Assembly (NCBI GenBank): GCA_030015575.1
Contig: CM057349.1
Coordinates: 260,271,077 to 260,335,076, forward strand
Reading direction: 5' to 3'
DNA length: 64,000 nucleotides
From: Agapanthus africanus
Taxonomy: Eukaryota; Streptophyta; Magnoliopsida; Asparagales; Amaryllidaceae
Shown: in pieces, positions 11,190-20,162 of the stretch
Layout of the letters: each line of letters opens with the position of its first letter
Numbering within the stretch: position 1 is the first letter of the stretch
Notes under the pieces: generated by a model
Told to the model about the DNA's origin: nothing
Seen by the model: the letters and a program-made list of their open reading frames with translations, nothing else
The model's database searches: none
Translations under genes and position numbers: made by a program

Positions 11190-11928
11190 TGTCATGACCC
11201 GAATGTTTCGACTCGCGACCGGCACTTATCCACGCAACGTCTACAGGTGTAACGCGGTTAAGTAAGCCGAATCCAGAAATCAAAACCATTTAAATGTAGT
11301 GAGTGTTGAAAACATTTAATTAGAAAACCTTAAATACTTCAATAAGTTCTTTTAAAGTTAAGTTATCATTTAAATAATTTTGGCAGCATTTCCTTTGTAA
11401 AAGTAACCCCGAAATCGGGTATAAAGCAGGATATAAATGAAAATGATATATGATGAAATAAAGCATTCCCAAACGTGAGTAATCACGCCCAACGGCGGAA
11501 ACCATCACCACAAGAGTAATATACGACGCCGTAGCGAAAAAATGAGCAGTAAAAGTGAAAACAAATATTATGAAAGATAAAGTTGCATAAATAAAGTCGG
11601 CTCACAACGTGCTCGACACCAGAGTACAAAATAATATGCATCGTTCTCACAACTGTCTCTAAGTCAATACATGAAGCTAGATGGAGAATACTAGATATAA
11701 TAATATACAACTGAAACGTAAACAGATACCGCACAAAACCCACCTGATAGCAAAATGGCTAGCACGCCAAAGCAGTGGTATCTGTGTCAAAAGATGTGGT
11801 AAACAGCCAACCGCGACTACTCCCAAGGGCAACCTGCAAGCACTGTGGCACAACGAGGGTGAGTTGCCAACTCGTGAATAATGGATAACATATAAAGGTA
11901 ATCGCGAGCATGCACGTACTGCGCTACT

Positions 11929-12718
11929 TGATTGATCTCAAAAACTATCTATTAACCGCAATCAAGAACGGCGTCGCTCTGCAGCTAGCCGGTGAGTACG
12001 GGTCAGTCCACAAGGATGTTATGAATTTCCTAATCGCGCTAACGAGTTAATTCTGAACGGTGTGAATGGATTAATTAAAACTAAAAACTAAATTAATTTA
12101 GGGCAATTGAATTAAAGATCTAACTATCTAACTAGGGCAAGGAATTAAATTTATACTAGGGCAGAGAATGAAAANNNNNNNNNNNNNNNNNNNNNNNNNN
12201 NNNNNNNNNNNNNNNNNNNNNNNNNNNNNNNNNNNNNNNNNNNNNNNNNNNNNNNNNNNNNNNNNNNNNNNNNNNNNNNNNNNNNNNNNNNNNNNNNNNN
12301 NNNNNNNNNNNNNNNNNNNNNNNNNNNNNNNNNNNNNNNNNNNNNNNNNNNNNNNNNNNNNNNNNNNNNNNNNNACTGATTCTGGGTTTCTTGGGCTTTT
12401 TATTCTTTGGATCTTTATTCAATTTGGTTTCTCTATTTCTTCCAGATCTCCAGTGAACAATTGCAGTGGACTTTTAACCGTTTGCTTTGTAATCTTGGAC
12501 TTTGCGTTGCCTTGTACTGATCTTTTATGTAGGCTTGATTAAGATCCTTCTATTTGTTGGTCAAAATCCCTTTTTTGTGTCGTCTTTGTCATTTTCACTG
12601 TTTTCGCTCCAAGAACCTGTAACCTGTAATATGTAACAGACATGCGTCAAAAGCACCTGTTTATTTATAAAAAGAATAAGAATGGAGAATATAATAATAC
12701 AATATTATGGTGTGAACA
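11929..12718 (-). mobile_element. Second Athila-type LTR, probably solo, containing the assembly gap
   Basis: The left edge TGATTGAT and the following ACCGCAATCAAGAACGG match the reversed end of the solo LTR at 7619-9181, and the right edge GTGTGAACA is the reverse of its TGTTCA start. The flanks carry a perfect 5-bp duplication, CTACT at 11924-11928 and 12719-12723. The body is much diverged from the other two Athila LTRs. Because 200 Ns lie inside, I cannot exclude that the gap hides more than LTR sequence. Confidence 0.75.
12175..12374. other. Assembly gap of 200 N
   Basis: Exactly 200 undetermined bases. A round number suggests a placeholder, so the true distance is unknown. Any frame crossing it is meaningless. 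Confidence 0.99.
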
Positions 12719-13362
12719 CTACTCTATCATATGCCAGCAGGTAAAATCTATATGCGACAAGCAGTAGGTGCAATAATCATGCAAGTGCTCTGTCAGGTAA
12801 AATAACTACAGGATGAGATACATGATAATCAATGCTGAGCATGGGGTAAACAACATCTACACGGAATATTAACGTGGAAAAATAATTGTTGCCTAAAACT
12901 GCACCCAAATCCCAAATAAACTCAGGCGCCAGCACTCTCCTCGGCCCTCAAATCCTGTAAATCTCTGAGAATCACGAGTGCCCAACATCGGCACTCAAAA
13001 TATCATAAAATACTCGTGTCCAGCATCGACACGCAAATCCTCATATATCGGGCTCCGTAAGTCTGGATCAGCCCACGGGCTCCGTCTGGGTATCGGCCCT
13101 CGGCCCCGGCAGTACTGATCATCCCGCATCCATCTCTCGACTCTGGTCAGTATCCTCCGGATAACCGCCAGGTCCAACCAATCACCGGTAGGTACTCGCC
13201 CACCTCCAGGCTCAATTGGCAAGGTCCATCGATCATCTTGCTGAGGGGAACCATACCGGGTCCACCACGAACCCGCAAACGGATCATCCAACTCCTCGAA
13301 TCGGGTTTCAAGCACACGTCTCAGCACCGAGAAAACGTGTGCTGGACGCACCAAAATATCAT

Positions 13363-15573
13363 TGTTAGTTGTATGTATGCCCTAGAGGCCAGTATTGTAC
13401 AGATTATGTATATTATATTGGATGCTTGGACATATATAGAGATGACTTTCTTGCTCGACATGATAGTATGCTTTCTGGTTGCTCTTTATCTTAACATGTA
13501 CACTAGTCTCTTTATACTGTCTTATAGTTACATGTTGGTAAAGCCCTTAGGATTTGTACTTGACTACCTGGACTATGATGCAGATCATACTAGTGGGGAC
13601 ATGGTAGTCCATAAGTACATCCTTCAAGGTCCCTAGTCGTGGGTGTATCGAGACGGGGCATCGATATACCAGAGTAGACTAGCGTATACGCTTCTCGACC
13701 CATGTGATGGGCGATGGATGATCCCATATCCATTGGTGTTTGACATCAGAGATGGTATACGGGTGCTCAGTGGAGACTGGGTACACTGGACGGACTCGCC
13801 GAGAACTCCCAGATGGTATTATACCTCACGTCAGATGGCAGTTCTCAGGTGACACTTGTACAGGTTAGTCTGTAGACCCGAGATCGCCATAGAGTCTTGT
13901 GTGATTCCCACTGTGCTTTGATCTCCACCTTACCACGTCCATGAGGGCGTGCAAAACGGTGGTCTTTAGGCACAGTCCCGAGTCACATGGAGGCAATGAG
14001 CGATAGGAGGGGTTTCGTCTCTCCCGGTATTGGGGGTTGATGTTGCGCAGTGCTCGATTGGCCGTAACAGGGAAGTCCCTCGCCAGGGCTGATCAGAGTT
14101 TTGCTGGTAAGTTTTACCAGTAGTTTCTCGACCCGTTACGAGCCTCACATCAGCACGACTTATCGGGTTATTGGGGTCTGACGTTTACCACCCCTAGACT
14201 TGATATGCGACATATCAGACGAAGAGACCGGACTGTATGGTAAGTGTTACTGGTCGGATTCGCAGGAGTGTGAGCGGGCTAGCTCGTCGATCTTCTGATC
14301 GCTCAATACCCGGGTGGCCGTTACGTTTAGCAGACCGCTTGCGGCTAGTGGGTGCTTGATATGATCATCATCTGCTACCGGCGTATTGACGAGTCTTTAG
14401 AGTCCTACACAGAGGTTTCCTGGCTCAAGCGAAACGAAATAGGAGCGCATATGAGATATGTGCAGGACCGAGAATAATGCGTGTATATGATACCGCATTA
14501 CATTCTCGCGATATATGTTTCGAATGGTTATATTCGATATGACCTAGTTATCGAATCATTGATTCGATAAATCGATGCATTGAATACTAGTCGGTTATGT
14601 GCGACATGACCGGATCATTGAATCAAATGTTGATTTAATGATTTAATGTATAATTATATATTTGATATATTACTTTGCATTAACTAGTATTGGTTCACTT
14701 TAAACGGATTTTTCTCACTTGATGCACATTGTATATATGATATGCTTTCGTGCACTTTTTTGTATCATGTTTGATGATACTTGATCATTAAGTTAAGTGT
14801 ATAGAATTAATCCCTGGTTAATTTGATAATTAGGGTTTTGCATATTCATTTATTTATTTATTTGTTTATTTATTTATTTGAAATGGATTATGATGAGAAT
14901 GGTGGCTCTTTTTGTTTTAAGTTGAAGCTTCATGAAGCTTTGACTTTTGTAACCATCCTTATCTTCATGCTTAACCCTAACCCTCTAAAGTGACCATGGT
15001 TTATTCTCTACACTTAACCCTAGTTTAGTTATGATAAGTATTTGATTTTCTATTTTCTTTTCATCATAACTTATCATAACTAGCTCATTTTCTTCTTCTT
15101 CTTCAAGCTTGCTACAACAATGGCAACTTGAGATCTAGTGAGATAAATCCAATTCTAAAGTGAACCCACCTCCTATTTCCTCACCCTCTACCTCTTGCCA
15201 AGTTGATTTGGGTGTTTACTTCACAAGTTTCATAAGTTTGTGAAGTCGGAGCTTGAGTTTGTGCAACCTCGACGTAGATCGTCTTTGACACAAAGCCGAC
15301 GACCTATTCCGCTTGTTTTCCCGATGAAGCCGATGATCGAGTCGAGGATTCATGATGGACAGCGAGGACATGACCACGTGGAGCTAAGGAGGCGGAAATC
15401 CGGATCTACAAAGGTTGTAGCATCTCAACTTTAGTTAAATAGTTAACTAGTTTTCCGTTTCGCCTAAACATCTAGTTTAAGATCCGTAGTCTAGGGTTTC
15501 TCGGCACCAAAAATTTTAAATTGGCATGTTCGATGCCTTGTGAGACCACTATAGGGTGCCTAGGAACCTTTCA
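13363..15573 (+). mobile_element. COP1 5' LTR
   Basis: The LTR runs from TGTTAGTTG to CCTTTCA and is bounded by the TSD on the left and the PBS on the right. A perfect 16-bp palindrome AAGCTTCATGAAGCTT at 14925-14940 contains alternating GAA/TTC units, and a TTGACT core follows it directly. A TTTA-rich tract lies at about 14850-14880. Small frames repeated in both LTRs (for example 13643-13852) have no domain and are not genes. Confidence 0.92.
14924..14940 (+). promoter_or_regulatory. Heat-shock-element-like palindrome in COP1 5' LTR
   Basis: GAAGCTTCATGAAGCTT fits the nGAAnnTTCnnGAAn pattern bound by heat-shock factors, with a partial fourth unit. The identical site is in the 3' LTR at 23256-23272, and COP2 keeps a changed but still palindromic version near 44780-44795 (AGCTTCTAGAAGCT). 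A regulatory role is inference. Confidence 0.45.
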
Positions 15574-15574
15574 C

Positions 15575-15586
15575 TGGTATCAGAGA
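15575..15586 (+). other. COP1 primer-binding site
   Basis: TGGTATCAGAGA starts one base after the LTR. It matches the initiator Met tRNA 3' end over 11 bases; the twelfth is A where COP2 has C. Confidence 0.85.
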
Positions 15587-15773
15587 CTAGCTAGAGCCTT
15601 AGGCGAAGTCTAGACGGAGTTTGAAGTCCGAACGAACCCGAAACCCCGATACCCAAGAGCTCTCTGTCCATTTTTTGAAATCTGGGAATTTTTGATATTA
15701 AAAATGCTTAAAAAATTCACCAAAGAATTCTAAGAATTACTGTGTAAAACGTTTCCCATGAACAGTTCCTTGT

Positions 15774-15822
15774 GCCGCGGAAACGCGGCAGAAGCATGGC
15801 TTCTGCCGCTGTTCCGCGGCCA
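15774..15822 (+). other. GC-rich compound hairpin 200 nt after the COP1 PBS
   Basis: Two CCGCGG-like arms flank a perfect inner stem-loop, GCAGAAGC-ATG-GCTTCTGC. COP2 has at the same place GCCAAAC-CAAGC-GTTTGGC: a different sequence that still pairs perfectly. The position close downstream of the PBS is where retroelement dimerisation and packaging signals are often found; the function here is inference. Confidence 0.65.
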
Positions 15823-16110
15823 TACAGTGACGTCAGCAATGTTTCACTGCACGGTAATACCTGATAAATTCTGGTGAGTTTTCTGGGTATTTTTAAATTT
15901 ATTTAAGGGTTGAGTGCTCTGGGGTTATATTGGGAATCGATGAATTCGATCGGAATATCAAACTTTGTCTAAGTGTTTTTCCAGATAACTGTAGAATATG
16001 TTAAAGAGTTCGACCGGATATAAATACCCAGGTTTTCCCCTGCCGGAATAATTCCAAGTGTTGGATTTTTCTGTGGTTAAAAGACGTTCTGAGTAGTGCA
16101 AGTAACGCGA

Positions 16111-16260
16111 TGGTCCCTCTAGAAGACAACAAACCTTAACTCGATTATGTGACCGTCTTGAACTGCCCTTTGAACCTTCGGGTTTGGGGCAGTACGGCGT
16201 GCCACATGTGAGGCGTTGGCTTGACCCTTCTACGGCTGGACCGTTGGTACTGAGGCATGA
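16111..16260 (+). repeat. Block shared with gypsy element A (COP1 copy)
   Basis: This sense-strand segment of the leader aligns with the reverse complement of 3985-4125 in element A and with COP2 45989-46135. It carries GGTCCCTCTAGAAGA at its start and CCCTTCTACGGCTGGACC near its end. Confidence 0.75.
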
Positions 16261-17375
16261 AGTGAATGTTTTTGAACCTATTTCATGTGTTGATCGGTGT
16301 CGGGAAAACTTGGGTGTTCGAGTGTTCGATCGGAAAGTTTAATATATTCTATTTATCCGGGATTGGATACAATAATTGGAATTCACAAACAGTTATGTGA
16401 TAACTGAATGAATGTTATAAATCTAGCAATTTAGTCCCATATGATATTGAAAAGAGTTTTCGATAATGAGACTAAAATGCGGGATTTATATCTGTTAGGC
16501 ATGCGATGTCTAAAGAGATTGCGGATTCCAATTGTTGTAGTTTTACACTTTCTTTTCTGTGACCGTAAGTGTAGTATGTTCATATCGCCGGTTTCGTTGC
16601 TATACGTCAACGACAATTGGGGTATGCATACTTACTTACGTTGATGACATGTGATGTTATGTGTTGCTGGATATGTTATATTGGATCGTCGTGTTCGAAT
16701 AGCCGGGGGTTTTTATGTGAGATGAGTGTTTTTCATTTTCATTCATGTAAAAACTTGTATGTAATATTCTTTTATTTGGGGCACTTCCAGGTAGCGGAAG
16801 TTGTCACCCTTTGTATATTATTTACTTTTCCGCATTAGGATAGACCCAAGGAGGGGAGCACAAGTAACCGGGTTCTGGGGTCCAGTGGGAGACCAACTCG
16901 AGGAGTCGAGTCCGGGTCTCCTAACCCTAGAATTGGCAGGGTTGCTTGCCTCTCTCGTAGGGGTCTAGGGGTGTGGGATTGGCTATTCATCACGACCGTG
17001 GAATCCGTGTTTTATACTGGCTCGTATTGAAAACACGGACGTCCTAGTATATCCAATATTTCATATGATTATTCTGCTGCGATATCTGTGTTGTGACTCT
17101 GTGATGGATATAGTATATAGTATATATGATATATTATATAGATGTTACTTATGTTTTACACCCGCGCTAGCCCTGCCCTGCTCTGTCGTTAGTTACCTAA
17201 CCTAACGGTGCACGAGGGGACATCGAGGCGAATGCGGATGGCATAAGTGTACGTCATATCTATCTGTGATGTTTAGGTATTTAAATGATGGGACTTCATT
17301 AATGTGATTAATGAAAGATAAGAAACCTAAGATGTTGTAGAATCGAATTTTAAAATAAAACAGGTAGCTACAGTT

Positions 17376-17612
17376 TTTTGCTTTGCACAGCGGTATATAT
17401 GATATACCCCGCACCTTATTCGATGAGGAAAGGACCGAGATCCCTTCACCGGGAGTGACTCCTTTAGCATTAACTGGCAGATGCTACACACTCGGTTTGC
17501 TTTTGACTGCTTTTGGGTTTTTGCTTTGCACAGCGATATATATGATATATCCCGCACCTCATTCGACGAGGAAAGGACCGAGATCCCTTCACCGGGAGTG
17601 ACTCCTTTAGCA
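17376..17612 (+). repeat. Tandem pair of ~90-bp modules with covarying hairpins (COP1)
   Basis: Module 1 (17376-17469) and module 2 (17519-17612) share CTTTGCACAGCG, CGAGGAAAGGACCGAGA-like and CTTCACCGGGAGTGACTCC segments. Each starts with a hairpin: GGTATAT-ATG-ATATACC at 17392-17408 and GATATAT-ATG-ATATATC at 17535-17551. COP2 carries the same pair at 47476-47717 with different but still paired stems, TGTTC/GAACA at 47492-47507 and GATATTT/AAATATC at 47638-47654. Confidence 0.75.
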
Positions 17613-17749
17613 AAACTAGAAAAGCCTCAAAATCACTCCATTTCAAAACATCATTTGATTCTACAACGATATCAAGTTCATTACGCAAATGGTTTTTATG
17701 AAAAACCTGCGTAGCCCTCCGTCATTTCAGATAAAGACTGTTTAGTATT

Positions 17750-17968
17750 CGTGCTGCGTTTGTTGGCCTTTGTCAAGGCGTAGTGTGCGGTAGCTGAATA
17801 GTGCTTATCTGTTTATGCATATGATGCAGATTGTTTCAGGGTAGTCGTACGACCTTGTTGGCCTTTGTCAAGGGTCGTGCGGGTGGGTTTGATTCAATCA
17901 AGAAATGACGGGTTGAACTTGACTAGCATCCTGTGATTTGTTGGCCTTTGTCAAGGTCATAGGACACT
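17750..17968 (+). repeat. Three consecutive stem-loops with one constant loop (COP1)
   Basis: TTGTTGGCCTTTGTCAAGG occurs at 17760-17778, at 17856-17873 with CTTG as its start, and at 17938-17956. Each copy sits on a different stem: 17750-17758 with 17779-17787 (nine pairs, several G-U), 17847-17854 with 17873-17880 (eight pairs, one G-U), and 17930-17936 with 17957-17963 (seven pairs, one G-U). Inside the loop TTG...CAA can form a short upper stem. COP2 retains a diverged single copy at about 47865-47883 before it is cut by COP3. Confidence 0.7.
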
Positions 17969-18374
17969 AGGGGCAAAATATTATCGGGAATTTCAAGTGT
18001 TGAAATTTGCAATGAGATTGCATACCTTCTATGAGATAGTTGGATCCCGATACCCGCTGCGAGTAAGAGTTACTCCTGGGAGAGTTTTACACATTACAAT
18101 TAGCTGATCAAGTAGGTGTCTAGAAAGGTGTCAACGGGGTTACGCCTCTGGGAAAACGAGGTTTACAGTAATTAGGTTCGTGCGAAAGCACGGGGGACCT
18201 CCCTCAAAGTACCGACACTGGCCTGGCTGAAAGATTGGCGAACTTGTAGTGTGTAATTAATCCCGGCTAGTCTTTCCTTTTAGGGTTTGGAGGATGATTT
18301 GATAAAAAGCAGTGGGAGCCATCCTGATTAGATAAGAAAATAACCAATCTGATCTTGCACGAGCATACGCTAAA

Positions 18375-20153
18375 GTGTTTTCTTCTCTCTCTCTCCAGGT
18401 AGCGACCATTTCATGCCCTAATAAAGATAATAATATAGATGTATTGACCGAACCCGCATGTTATTCTGTTCTGGGGAACGTTGGTTCCGTTCTTTCCAAT
18501 AAGAGTTATAGGACTGAACAGGATATAGGGGAATACCAGGATTCCCATGCCACCCGAATGAAGAAAGTACATGTTGATGCATTTTCTTCGGGTGTGTTCG
18601 TTACTGAGAACTGTTTCTCTATTTGCTCTACGTCCTGGGTATTGGATACCGGGTCAGGATCCCATATATGTAATCAGTTACATGGGCTTAAGAAAGGTAG
18701 AGAACTTGGAGAAGGTGATAAAGACATTAGAGTTGGAAATGGTGCAATTGTTGCAGCTAAGACTGTCGGGGAATATCACCTTGTATTACCAACTGGTAAT
18801 ACATTGGTTCTGAACGAATGCTATTACATGCCGAACCTGATATGCAACATTATATCGGTTTCTTTATTAAGTAAAGAGGGATATAATTTTGTATTACAGG
18901 ACAATGTTATGAACATTTTCCGTGACCAAAAGTTGGTTGGATCAGGCACGTTGTGCAATGGCATTTATGTTCTAAATCAATCAACAGTTCTGAGCATAAC
19001 AAACACACACAAGAGGAAGAGTTCTGAACTCAACGAATCCTTCTTGTGGCATTGTAGACTGGGTCACATCAATGCGACACGACTGGCTAAGTTGCATAAG
19101 GATGGATATTTAAATCCGTTTGAATTTTCATCCTATGACACTTGCCAGTCATGTCTCAAAGGCAAGATGACCAAAACTCCGTTTACGGGACACGGAGAAA
19201 GAGTTACCGAACTCTTGGGACTGATACATAGTGATGTATGTGGTCCCATGTCTACACATGCCAGGGATGGTTCTTCATACTTCATTACATTCACTGACGA
19301 TCTCTCTAGGTTCGGGTATGTATTCCTGATGAAACACAAATCGGAAGCTTTTGAGAAATTTAGGGAATATAAACAAGAAGTTGAGAACCAAACCGGAAAA
19401 AGTATTAAAATCCTACGATCTGATCGAGGAGGAGAATACTTAAGCAATGAATTCCTGGACTTCCTAAAAGAGAATGGGATTCTCTCTCAGCTGACTCCTC
19501 CATATACACCACAGCACAACGGTGTATCTGAACGGAGGAACCGCACCCTATTAGATATGGTGCGCTCTATGATGAGCACAGCTGAGTTGCCTATTTCCTT
19601 CTGGGGTTATGCGCTGGAGATAGCAGCATACCTATTGAATCAAGTTCCATCTAAATCTGTACCTACCACACCATATGAGATATGGAGTGGGAAGAGACCA
19701 TGTCTTAAACGAGTTAAGATATGGGGTTGCCCGGCCTATGTCAAAAGGCAAAATCCGGACAAACTCGAGGCACGGTCGGTTCTATGCAAGTTTGTGGGAT
19801 ATCCCAAACATTCACATGGATATCTTTTCTACCATACAGAGGAACAAAAAGTGTTTGTTTCTCGCCATGCCACCTTTTTGGAAAAGGAATTTCTTGCAAA
19901 AGAAATTAGTGGCGATGAGGTAGAACTGGAAGAAATTCCGGCTACACAAACTCAAACTGAAGATTTAGTGGAACCAGAGGATTCAGTAGCTCCCGACGAA
20001 CCCCAGCCTCTCCGCCGATCTAGTAGGGTTTCTCGTCCACCTGAGAGATACTATGGTTTTCTCATTGATGGTGGTAGTGAGGATTGCATCATGGAGGATG
20101 ATGACCCAACTAGCTTCGAGCAGGCCATCACGAGTGGGGACTCAGTGAAATGA
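18375..20153 (+). CDS. COP1 pol, part 1: protease and integrase, ended by an in-frame UGA
   Basis: This 592-codon open frame starts at GTG in the displayed frame; the first ATG is codon 62 (18558). The aspartic protease motif is LDTGSGSH with catalytic Asp at residue 91. The GAG-pre-integrase zinc-binding segment follows at about residues 220-265 (WHCRLGHIN, then CQSCLKGK). The integrase core has HSDVCGPM, LRSDRGGEY and NGVSERRNRT as the D, D, E positions. The protein processes the polyprotein and inserts the cDNA. The frame stops at UGA 20151-20153, immediately before the usual start of the RT domain, and the next frame continues without a shift. The position is normally a tryptophan codon in relatives, so a G-to-A change is the likely cause. 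No gag or zinc knuckle precedes it. Confidence 0.88.
   Translation: MFSSLSLQVATISCPNKDNNIDVLTEPACYSVLGNVGSVLSNKSYRTEQDIGEYQDSHATRMKKVHVDAFSSGVFVTENCFSICSTSWVLDTGSGSHICNQLHGLKKGRELGEGDKDIRVGNGAIVAAKTVGEYHLVLPTGNTLVLNECYYMPNLICNIISVSLLSKEGYNFVLQDNVMNIFRDQKLVGSGTLCNGIYVLNQSTVLSITNTHKRKSSELNESFLWHCRLGHINATRLAKLHKDGYLNPFEFSSYDTCQSCLKGKMTKTPFTGHGERVTELLGLIHSDVCGPMSTHARDGSSYFITFTDDLSRFGYVFLMKHKSEAFEKFREYKQEVENQTGKSIKILRSDRGGEYLSNEFLDFLKENGILSQLTPPYTPQHNGVSERRNRTLLDMVRSMMSTAELPISFWGYALEIAAYLLNQVPSKSVPTTPYEIWSGKRPCLKRVKIWGCPAYVKRQNPDKLEARSVLCKFVGYPKHSHGYLFYHTEEQKVFVSRHATFLEKEFLAKEISGDEVELEEIPATQTQTEDLVEPEDSVAPDEPQPLRRSSRVSRPPERYYGFLIDGGSEDCIMEDDDPTSFEQAITSGDSVK
18379..18399 (+). other. Candidate 3' splice acceptor upstream of COP1 protease
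   Basis: A run of pyrimidines (TTTTCTTCTCTCTCTCTC) ends in CAG at 18396-18398, followed by G. The pol frame is open from 18336, but its first ATG is only at 18558, inside the region just before the protease. Subgenomic splicing is known in the BARE family. Here a spliced transcript could bring an upstream exon into the pol frame; no donor is established. Confidence 0.4.
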
Positions 20154-20162
20154 CTGGATGCT

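Larger units (their letters stand above)
15587..18335 (+). other. COP1 long non-coding leader, no gag found
   Basis: About 2.7 kb lies between the PBS and the open pol frame, where Angela/BARE elements have a long leader followed by gag. No frame longer than about 80 codons is present, and I see no gag core or CCHC zinc knuckle in any frame. The region aligns with the COP2 leader (45468-47888) over most of its length, so the non-coding state is shared rather than a private deletion of one copy. It holds a GC-rich hairpin near the PBS, the block shared with element A, two tandem hairpin modules and three constant-loop hairpins, all listed separately. Confidence 0.75.

Noticed and set aside
13643-13852. 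69-codon frame repeated identically at 21975-22184
   Set aside because: Identity follows from the two nearly identical COP1 LTRs; no domain, and COP2 does not preserve it.
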